Made by a program: the position numbers and the translations under genes
Notes under the pieces: model-generated
Seen by the model: the letters and a program-made list of their open reading frames with translations, nothing else
Databases searched by the model: none
What the model was told of the DNA's origin: nothing
Shown: one piece after another, positions 57,807-64,000 of the stretch
How the letters are laid out: every line of letters begins with the position of its first letter
Numbering within the stretch: position 1 is the stretch's first letter
NCBI RefSeq assembly: GCF_019160155.1
Contig: NZ_JAFNIH010000035.1
Span: 62,001 to 126,000, forward strand
DNA length: 64,000 nt
Direction of reading: 5' to 3'
Source: Pinisolibacter aquiterrae
GTDB taxonomy: Bacteria; Pseudomonadota; Alphaproteobacteria; Rhizobiales; Ancalomicrobiaceae

Positions 57807-58874
57807 ATGACGATCGGGGCATGGCGGCCGGATCGGAGGGCCGTTCTTCGCGGTGGTCTCGTGATGTCGGCCTGTTTCGGCGTGGCGCCGGTCCTCTCGC
57901 GGCGGGCGATCGCCGCCGGCCGGCCGAGGGCGTATGTCGCCTCGGGCGCGGGCGCATTGTCGCTGTTGGACGATCCGGACTATCGGCGCGTCTTCGAGAG
58001 CATCTTTTCCGGGCTCGACGCGCGATTCGCCGCGGCACCCTCTTCGGAGGCTCTGCTCGAGGGGATGATGGCGGCGGACGTCGTCTATCTCAGCGTCCAC
58101 AGCAATTCACAGGTGATCGGCACCGATCAGGGACGGCTGGTCTCGATCGGCGACATCGTCCGGCGTCGCCGTGTCGTCGGACGGGGCCCGCGCCTCGTCG
58201 TCATCGCCGGGTGCCTCACCCTCGACAACCAGACCCGCACGACGCTGCCGCGCGCCTTCGGCGTGGAGGAGGGTGCGAGCGGGGCGGCCTATATCGGCTT
58301 TTCCACGACGATCGTCGGCAAGAACGTCGACGCCTTCTTCCGGATCTTCTTCTCGCTGTGGCTGAAGCCGGCGAAGGGCGGGACCCACCGCACCCTCGAG
58401 GCGGCCCGCAGCGAGGCGATCGACTTCATCGAGGCGCGGATCGTCGACAATGCCGCGATAAAGGCGCAGGGCAACACCGATGCCGGCAAGATGATGGGCT
58501 TCGCGGCGGGCGTGCCCAACGTCGGGCGGAAGATGGTGATCGTCGGCGATTCCGGTCTGCGCCTCACCGATCTCGACCGTCCGTTCACCGTCGCGCCGAG
58601 CGACGGCGGCGCGGCCGGGACGACCGCCGGTTCCTCGTCCTCCCCGACGCCGTCGACCTCGGGTGCTCCGAGCCCGTCGACGTCCGGGGGCGTCCCCGCG
58701 AACGCGGGTTCCTCCGGTGCGTCGGGCGGCGGTGGATCGTGGACGCCCTCCGGCGGTTCGTCGTGGTCGCCGGGCGGCGGCGGGCAGGCGCCGGGAACAT
58801 CGGGATCTTCGGGAGCGGCTGGGCCGGCCGGCGGCGGCGATGCCGATGCCATCAACGACATGCTGAAACGCTGA
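57807..58874 (+). CDS. Exported protein with possible caspase/CHAT-type His-Cys dyad
   Basis: A 355-residue exported protein of unknown family. The N terminus RRAVLRGGLVMSACFGVAPV with a following RRAIAAG resembles a Tat signal. The core (~40-270) has alternating hydrophobic strands, with YLSVHSNS (His98) followed by LVVIAGCLTLDN (Cys135), the order and setting of the His and Cys in clan CD (caspase/CHAT) peptidases. GASGAAYIGFSTTIVGK and a Thr/Arg/Glu block follow. The last ~90 residues are Ser/Gly/Pro low complexity (PSTSGAPSPSTSGG, GSSGASGGGGSW). It is convergent with a caspase-family gene. The peptidase call is inferred. Confidence 0.55.
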   Translation: MTIGAWRPDRRAVLRGGLVMSACFGVAPVLSRRAIAAGRPRAYVASGAGALSLLDDPDYRRVFESIFSGLDARFAAAPSSEALLEGMMAADVVYLSVHSNSQVIGTDQGRLVSIGDIVRRRRVVGRGPRLVVIAGCLTLDNQTRTTLPRAFGVEEGASGAAYIGFSTTIVGKNVDAFFRIFFSLWLKPAKGGTHRTLEAARSEAIDFIEARIVDNAAIKAQGNTDAGKMMGFAAGVPNVGRKMVIVGDSGLRLTDLDRPFTVAPSDGGAAGTTAGSSSSPTPSTSGAPSPSTSGGVPANAGSSGASGGGGSWTPSGGSSWSPGGGGQAPGTSGSSGAAGPAGGGDADAINDMLKR

Positions 58875-58880
58875 AGCCGC

Positions 58881-58902
58881 ACCGTCCCGCGACGGTCGCG
58901 GG
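58881..58902. terminator. Hairpin between convergent caspase-type genes
   Basis: ACCGTC/GACGGT and CCCGCG/CGCGGG can form overlapping stems in the 88-nt convergent gap. No T-tract follows, so this is a weak terminator call. Confidence 0.3.
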
Positions 58903-58962
58903 TCTCGCGTGAGGGTCACGCCGCACGGGGCTCGGGGCGCGGTGCGGGGGCCTCGTCGGGGA

Positions 58963-60546
58963 TCATCGGCGCGGCGAGAGGATCATCGCGCCGCGCAGAT
59001 CGTCGACGGCGCGGGGGCTCTGCTGGCCGCCGGTCGCCTTCTCGACATCGAGACGAATCCTGCGATGGAGGACCGAGATGTCCTCGCCGGGGGTCGGCAA
59101 CATGCGCAGCAGGGCGTCGGTATAGACCGAGACGTCACCGACGCCGGTCTGGGCGGTCCTGCCCTCGTCGGCGGCGAAGCCGATGAACTGGCCGGGGGCG
59201 AGGTTCTCCCGGGGCACCACGGCGAGGCCCTTGGTCTGGCCGCCGACGCTCTTGTAGAAGGTCTTGGCCATGCTCTCCTCGACGATCGGGTTGTCGCGGC
59301 AGGCATCGACGAAGGCGAGCACCGTCTTCGCACCGCCGGCGGCATTGATGTATTTCTGGAGATCGACGGCGCGACCGTCGATGTCGAGCGCGGCCTGGGG
59401 ATCGTCGAAACGGGCGTCGGTCGGAAGCAGGTAGTTGTGGCCGTTCACCTGGACGCCGTGGCCGGAGAAGTAGAAGAGGGCAACGTCGGCGCCCTTGGCC
59501 TGATCGTAGAGGGTGGCGAGATCGGCGGTCATCGCCGAGCGGGCGAGGTCGGTGCCGACGGTCACCTCGAAGCCGAGGCCGCGCAACATCACCGCCATGC
59601 GGGTCGCATCGCGGACCGGGGTCTGCAACTTCGGCACGCCGACATAGGCGCCGTTGCCGATCACCAGGGCGACGCGGCGGCCGGCCGGCGGCGGGGGCGG
59701 GGCGGCCTCGTCGCGATCCTTGGCCGGGGACGCGGTCGCGCCTTGGGAGAGTTTCAACTGCTCGAGCTTCAGCCGCTCGATCTCGGCCTGGAGCTTCAGG
59801 CGCTCGAGTTCGGCGGTGGAGCGGGGCGTGGTCGGGGTCTCGGAGGTCGGCGGCGGGGCCGGCTCGGGGGGCTTCGCGGCGGTGGCGACGGGGGGCGAGG
59901 GCGTCGTGCCGACGGACTGCGCCGCGACCAGGGATTTCGACAGGCGCGTGACCATCTCGGAGGCCGCCTTCGACAGGTTGCGCGGATGGGAGATCACCAG
60001 GAAGGTGAAGACCGATCGGTCGGCGGCGAGATGGACGCGGATATAGACGCCGTGGCCGTCGTGGATGCCGGAGAGGACGAAATTGTCGGGGAAGCTGCGG
60101 TCGTAGTCGAAATTCGCCCCGTTCATGCCGGCGCGGGTGCGCGAGCGCATGGTGGCGAGATCGAGCCCGCCGGGATTGGGCCGCGCGTAGACGCGGACGT
60201 CGATGCGGCGGTCGCGCGAGCGCAGGGCGAGGGCGTCGGCATCGGAGGCGGCCGGATCGGGGACGAGATCGTCGGGCACGTCGATGGCGAAGCGGTAGCG
60301 CGGACTCTCCCAGCGCCGCCAATTCACCTCCGAAACGCCCGGCGAGGGCTCGGTTCGCTCCGGCGCGGGATCGGGCTGCATCGGGACGAAGTGCGAGCCC
60401 GATCCGCCGGCGCTCGAACCGCCGGGCAGGACGAAGCGATCGCCCGCGGCGGCGGGCGCCGCGCCGAGAAGCGCGAGGGCGAGCGCGAGGGCGAGGACCC
60501 CGCCGAGGCGCGCGCGGTGTCGACGGGTGAGGTCGTGTGCCGGCAT
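58963..60546 (-). CDS. Exported caspase-family (C14) protein
   Basis: A 527-residue protein with a signal (LGGVLALALALALLGAAPAAA). An N-terminal domain (WESPRYRFAIDVPDDLVPD; SRTRAGMNGANFDYDRSFPD) is followed by a Pro/Thr-rich linker, a short coiled coil (ERLKLQAEIERLKLEQLKL) and a C-terminal caspase-like domain. The domain has ALVIGNGAYVGVPKLQTPVR, the catalytic His in FYFSGHGVQVNG and the Cys in FVDACRDNP, an intact dyad. The start at 60546 is MPAHDLTRRH. It heads an array of envelope genes on the minus strand. The substrate and trigger are unknown. Confidence 0.85.
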   Translation of the reverse strand: MPAHDLTRRHRARLGGVLALALALALLGAAPAAAGDRFVLPGGSSAGGSGSHFVPMQPDPAPERTEPSPGVSEVNWRRWESPRYRFAIDVPDDLVPDPAASDADALALRSRDRRIDVRVYARPNPGGLDLATMRSRTRAGMNGANFDYDRSFPDNFVLSGIHDGHGVYIRVHLAADRSVFTFLVISHPRNLSKAASEMVTRLSKSLVAAQSVGTTPSPPVATAAKPPEPAPPPTSETPTTPRSTAELERLKLQAEIERLKLEQLKLSQGATASPAKDRDEAAPPPPPAGRRVALVIGNGAYVGVPKLQTPVRDATRMAVMLRGLGFEVTVGTDLARSAMTADLATLYDQAKGADVALFYFSGHGVQVNGHNYLLPTDARFDDPQAALDIDGRAVDLQKYINAAGGAKTVLAFVDACRDNPIVEESMAKTFYKSVGGQTKGLAVVPRENLAPGQFIGFAADEGRTAQTGVGDVSVYTDALLRMLPTPGEDISVLHRRIRLDVEKATGGQQSPRAVDDLRGAMILSPRR

Positions 60547-60722
60547 GGTCGCGCGCCTCCTTCTTCCTCGCGACGGGATTCCTTCGCGACCGGCGTCCTT
60601 CGCGAGGGGCGTGTCGGGGACGGCCCGAGGGCCGTGCGGCGGGGGCGCGGATGGCGTCCCCGCCGGAGTCTCACGCGGGATCGGTCTCGCAGGGAGAGTG
60701 GCGAGACCGATCGCTTGACCCG

Positions 60723-61712
60723 TCAACGGGTCTGCGGGGCGGCGATCTTGTCGAGCTCGAAGCGATTGGCGCGCATCGAGATCCGCGCCTGGAGACCCAT
60801 CTGCTCCATCGTCATGTGGAGATTGCGCTCGAGACGAGCGGAGTCTATGCAGGACTCGTACCAGTATTCGGCGTAGCGCATCTGCGAGCGGATCGGCCGA
60901 TAGTGGTCATAGCCCTTGAAGGCGGTCAGGTATTCCTGGATCCGCATCACTTCCTGACTTTCGAACCCGCGCAGGACGATCGTATAGGCCGTGGTCATGC
61001 CGGTGCAGTCGCTGGGCGGGCCAGCCGGGGTGGCGATCGGCGCGGGCGCGGTCGGGACGACCACGGGCGCGGGTTCCACCGCCGGGTTGGTGATCGGGCC
61101 GGGGCGGGCCGGCGACAGGGCGGCGAGCTTCTGGGCGAGAACCGCGCCGACGTCGTGGGCGATCTGCTTGGCCTGACCGCCGATGTGCTCGAGGGCGCAC
61201 TCGCGGTTGCAGTTGGGCGGCAGCGGCGGCAGGTCGCGCGGACCGTAGGCGACCTCGAAATTGCCGAGCCCGAGGCCGGTCTGCACCTGCAGCATACGGC
61301 CGGGGATGCGGATGTTCAGATCCATGATGTCGGCGTAGTTGTTGCGCTGCACCGAGGCGTAGATCTGGAAGATCACGATCGCGTCGATCGGCGGGGTCTG
61401 CACGCGCTGGGCGACCGAGATCACCTCGGCGTCGACCCGGCGGATGCGGCCGGGATTGGTGATGCCCATGGAGACCGCGGTCTCGTCGTAGACGCGGAAG
61501 CCCAATTGACCCATTTCCGACTGGATCGCCTGGAGGACGCGGTTGAAGACCCGCGAATTGCGCGGAACCGTGTCCTCGTCGGCGTCCTCGCCGACCACCA
61601 GGAGGTTGGGTTGTTCGCCGGCGAGCACCTTGCCGCCGGGAAGGCTCATGACCGCGAGGCCGATCGCCAGGGCCGTGGCGGCTGTCTTGAGGAGGGTCGA
61701 CCAAGTCGTCAT
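60723..61712 (-). CDS. Exported protein of unknown function
   Basis: A 329-residue exported protein with signal LKTAATALAIGLAVMSLPGG. The mature part is not recognised. It begins with a segment (QPNLLVVGEDADEDTVPRNS, RVFNRVLQAIQSEMGQLGFR, DAIVIFQIYASVQRNNYADI) reminiscent of periplasmic CsgG/FlgO-like domains. A Pro-rich linker with Cys, then a C-terminal domain (YTIVLRGFESQEVMRIQEYL, YEYW-type cysteine region) follow. It lies between the caspase-family and OmpA-domain genes, on the same strand, and may belong to one envelope system with them. Confidence 0.65.
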   Translation of the reverse strand: MTTWSTLLKTAATALAIGLAVMSLPGGKVLAGEQPNLLVVGEDADEDTVPRNSRVFNRVLQAIQSEMGQLGFRVYDETAVSMGITNPGRIRRVDAEVISVAQRVQTPPIDAIVIFQIYASVQRNNYADIMDLNIRIPGRMLQVQTGLGLGNFEVAYGPRDLPPLPPNCNRECALEHIGGQAKQIAHDVGAVLAQKLAALSPARPGPITNPAVEPAPVVVPTAPAPIATPAGPPSDCTGMTTAYTIVLRGFESQEVMRIQEYLTAFKGYDHYRPIRSQMRYAEYWYESCIDSARLERNLHMTMEQMGLQARISMRANRFELDKIAAPQTR

Positions 61713-61737
61713 GACAATCTCCCTGTCTTCGAGAAGT

Positions 61738-61828
61738 CCCGCCGTGCGCGGCGGTGAGGGGAGACCTCCCGCCGTAGGAGGCGGTGAGGGGGGAGGACGT
61801 CCGCCGCGTGCGGCGGTCGGGGGAGGGG
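61738..61828. repeat. Three tandem hairpin repeats
   Basis: Three imperfect units start at 61738, 61768 and 61800: CCCGCCGTGCGCGGCGG, CCCGCCGTAGGAGGCGG and TCCGCCGCGTGCGGCGG, each followed by a T[GC][AG]GGGG tail (about 30-32 nt period). Each can fold. They fill the gap between the OmpA-domain gene and the unknown exported gene. Confidence 0.6.
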
Positions 61829-61829
61829 G

Positions 61830-62501
61830 TCACCAACGGATGGTGGGCTTGCCGTCGGGACCGGGTCTCGGGTCGGTGCCGCCGTCGGGCCCACGGCGGC
61901 GCGCCACGGGCAAGATCAGGATCACCTCGACGCGTCGATTGATCGCGGCGGCCGGCTCGTCCGGACGTTTCAAGCGGCGGTCGCCGAAGCCCACCGCCCT
62001 CAGCCGGTCGGGATCGATCGGGAAGGCGCTCACGAGATGGTCGCGCACCGCGTGGGCGCGGCGGCGGGAGAGATCGAGGTTGTAGCCGGGATCGCCGACC
62101 GCGTCGGTGTGTCCGGCGACGAGATAGCGATAGGGGGTGAGATCGCGCGAGGCGAGCGCGCGGCCGAGCGGCCTGAGGTCGGCCCGGGCCCGCGGCGTCA
62201 AGGCGGCGCTGTCGAACTGGAAATAGACCTCGAGATCGACGGTGCGGGAGGGGACCACGACGATGGTCTCGCCCTCGATGTCCGGCTCGACGCGGGTGCC
62301 GCCGTAATATTCGGGCGGCGGCGGCCGGTCGGCGTCGAAGCGCTGGTCGTAGCCCCCGGTCGGGGCCTGCCCACGGATCGGCGCGAGGGAGCGGATGATC
62401 GCATTGATCTCCGCCTCGCCGGCCGCTGCCGCTTCCGTCGGCCAGCCGGCGCCGGCGAGCATCGCCGCGAAGAGGAGCTCTCTCCTGTCGAAACGGACCA
62501 T
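61830..62501 (-). CDS. OmpA-family peptidoglycan-binding protein
   Basis: A 223-residue exported protein. The signal is LLFAAMLAGAGWPTEAAAA. The C-terminal OmpA-like domain has VDLEVYFQFDSAALTPRARA, VAGHTDAVGDPGYNLDLSRR and AVGFGDRRLKRP, the family motif with the peptidoglycan contact Asp/Arg. A Pro-rich N-terminal stretch (RPPPPEYYGG) precedes it. No lipobox is seen. The ATG at 62501 has the strongest RBS of the array (AAAGGAGGGA). It probably anchors the neighbouring exported caspase-type system to the cell wall. Confidence 0.85.
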   Translation of the reverse strand: MVRFDRRELLFAAMLAGAGWPTEAAAAGEAEINAIIRSLAPIRGQAPTGGYDQRFDADRPPPPEYYGGTRVEPDIEGETIVVVPSRTVDLEVYFQFDSAALTPRARADLRPLGRALASRDLTPYRYLVAGHTDAVGDPGYNLDLSRRRAHAVRDHLVSAFPIDPDRLRAVGFGDRRLKRPDEPAAAINRRVEVILILPVARRRGPDGGTDPRPGPDGKPTIRW

Positions 62502-62667
62502 GGCTCCCTCCTTTCGGGTGAGAAGGTCTTCGCGGCGCTCGCGCGTCCCAATGTTTCTCTGTTTTTTCGCGATGTCGTTGACCTGGAGCAAGTTCGAGAA
62601 AAAAGCGGAGTCTCGAACGGGCGATCATTGGTATTTCAGAGGGCGAAATCTCAGACTTCCGCCGCGA

Positions 62668-64000
62668 TCAGGGCGCGACACTGATCGTCACCTCGGCCGA
62701 GCCGGCCTCGACGTCGAGGAGACGGGCGAAGGCGAGATCGAGACCGGCGGCATCGAGGCCGGGGACGGGGCCGAGCGGGTCGGGGAAGAAGGCGGTGGGG
62801 AGATCCTTGCGGACGTCGCGGCTGGTGGCGTAGCAGCGGACGAATTCCTCGCCGGTGGTGTCGGCGTTGAAGACGAAGCGGAACGGGTCGAGCTTCGGAT
62901 CCGGCAGCGACTGGGGGGTCCCGGCGGCGAGATGGTTGGCGTCGGGCGTGCGGCGATAGGGATTGGGCAGCACGGTCGACACGGTGCCGGCGGAATCGAC
63001 GTAGAAGCACCAGATCCAGGCGTCGCGGCTCGAGCGGGCGACGAGGGTGAGTTCCTCGCCGGGCCGATAGATCGGCGTGCGGCCGCGCGGGCTCGTCAGG
63101 CGGAAGGCGAAGGGGCCGTGGCCGAGGTCGTCGGCGCCGATCCCGGGATTGGTCGGGCGCAGCTCGAGGCCCGCGAAGTCCTGAAGACGGATGCGTCCGG
63201 CCCAGGCGTGGGTGGCGCCGTCGCCGCGCCGCAGGGTGAGTTTCAGATCGACGGCATTGCCGCGCAGCCAATAGCGGCCGGTCAGATCGTAGATCGGTTC
63301 GGCGGTTTCGGCCGGGGCGGCGCCGTCGCCGGTCGGATCGAGCACCTTGAGGGCGCGGCCGGAGACCGGATTGGCCACTTCGCCGGTCAGGGCGGAGATC
63401 AGGCGATCGCGCAGGTAGCGCCCGGCGGGCGGCTGGGCGGCGGTGTCCTGATAGAAGAAACCGCCGAGCCGCACCGTGCGCAGATCGGCGATGTCGAGGG
63501 CGAAGCGGTGGGCGGCGCGGTTGATCGCCGCGTCCATCGTGGTGGCGAGATCGGCGAGATCGCCGACCAGATAGACCTCGGGCACCACCACCGGCCGGGT
63601 CAGGGCGAGGGTGCGACCGCTGGCGCGCTCGATGCCGCGCAGCGTCAGGACGATCTTGCCGTCCTGGCCGTAGATCTGCGGCATGACCACGACGTCGACC
63701 TTGCGATTGGCCTCCTCGAGCGCGGCGACGGGATTGCCGCCGCTCTTCTGCAGCGCTCCGGTCCGGTCGAGATGGGTGATCACCGCGCCGATGGCGGTGC
63801 CGTCGAGGACGTCGAGGCAGGGGAGGCGGCGGCCGACGAGGCGGGCGACGATCTCGTCGTAGACCCGCTGCGCGCTCTTGGCCTGAACCGGCACGCGATC
63901 CGCGTCGAAGGGCCAGATGCCGATGCTCTTGCGGGCGCCGAAGAGGCAGGAGCCCTGGCCGATCTCGCCGTCGAGCAGTTGCTCGACGGCGGTGGTGATC
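62668..64000 (-). CDS. DUF4384-containing protein (5' end outside window)
   Basis: The C-terminal ~443 residues of a larger protein; the frame stays open to the window edge. A CsgG/TolB-like part (YDEIVARLVGRRLPCLDVL; VDVVVMPQIYGQDGKIVLTL) is followed by beta-rich sequence. A DUF4384-type domain near the C terminus (YRPGEELTLVARSSRDAWIW; CFYVDSAGTVSTVLPNPYRR) precedes a FFPDPLGPVPGLDAAG tail. DUF4384 domains occur in caspase- and kinase-associated envelope loci. It would be the first gene of the minus-strand array; what precedes it is not visible. Confidence 0.7.
   Translation of the reverse strand, partial: ITTAVEQLLDGEIGQGSCLFGARKSIGIWPFDADRVPVQAKSAQRVYDEIVARLVGRRLPCLDVLDGTAIGAVITHLDRTGALQKSGGNPVAALEEANRKVDVVVMPQIYGQDGKIVLTLRGIERASGRTLALTRPVVVPEVYLVGDLADLATTMDAAINRAAHRFALDIADLRTVRLGGFFYQDTAAQPPAGRYLRDRLISALTGEVANPVSGRALKVLDPTGDGAAPAETAEPIYDLTGRYWLRGNAVDLKLTLRRGDGATHAWAGRIRLQDFAGLELRPTNPGIGADDLGHGPFAFRLTSPRGRTPIYRPGEELTLVARSSRDAWIWCFYVDSAGTVSTVLPNPYRRTPDANHLAAGTPQSLPDPKLDPFRFVFNADTTGEEFVRCYATSRDVRKDLPTAFFPDPLGPVPGLDAAGLDLAFARLLDVEAGSAEVTISVAP

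Noticed and set aside
58909-60876. A long plus-strand open frame opposite the caspase-family gene.
   Set aside because: Low-complexity Gly/Asp/Arg sequence antisense to a recognised gene.
62592-62618. 8-bp inverted repeat GTTCGAGA/TCTCGAAC after the DUF4384 gene.
   Set aside because: The loop is 11 nt and the T run lies in the loop, so it is a poor terminator; too weak to call.

Overview
The window comes from a GC-rich alphaproteobacterial chromosome, most likely Hyphomicrobiales (Rhizobiales). Supporting signs are the separated carA and carB genes, a dnaG-rpoD pair near carA, a DnaG that lacks most of its zinc ligands, a cluster of GANTC (CcrM-type) sites upstream of rpoD, an Irr/PerR-like Fur protein, a LacI-type xylose regulator and REP-type palindromes. 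The genus cannot be fixed from the sequence alone. No rRNA, prophage, integrase or CRISPR array was seen; one tRNA is present.

Layout. 1-6.3 kb: a LysR regulator (cut by the window edge), thioredoxin reductase, a lipid A acyltransferase, and an LPS inner-core operon (hldD-waaF-waaC-glycosyltransferase) whose genes overlap end to start. 6.6-18 kb: greA, carB, a chemoreceptor, a zinc peptidase, an EamA exporter divergent from a MocR regulator with a clear operator, carA and yqeY. 18-21 kb: an accessory block (ynfA, di-haem peroxidase, Fur-family regulator, brnTA toxin-antitoxin) between yqeY and dnaG. 21-25.6 kb: dnaG and rpoD. 25.6-26.3 kb: a frameshifted REP-associated transposase flanked by two inverted REP palindromes. 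26.3-32.7 kb: small housekeeping and envelope genes, tRNA-Ile2(CAU), an orphan lipoprotein pair and adenine deaminase.

32.7-45.3 kb is phosphate-flavoured. It holds a truncated PPDK-like protein paired with a DUF47-containing protein, a ugpBAEC glycerol-3-phosphate importer, and an alkaline phosphatase with a candidate Pho box. The phosphatase is followed by a DUF3299-like protein and a FtsX-type ABC pair whose periplasmic domain is histidine-rich.

45.4-57.5 kb is a D-xylose unit: aldo/keto reductase, aldose epimerase, LacI-type regulator, xylB, xylA, a PAS-GGDEF protein and xylFGH. Identical 19-nt operator sequences lie in front of the regulator and in front of xylF.

57.8-64 kb is the least explained region. 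It encodes a Tat/Sec-exported protein with a possible His/Cys caspase-type dyad, facing an array of an exported caspase-family protein, an unknown exported protein, an OmpA-domain protein and a DUF4384-type protein that runs off the window. Together with the PPDK-like/DUF47 pair, it is the best candidate for an undescribed system.
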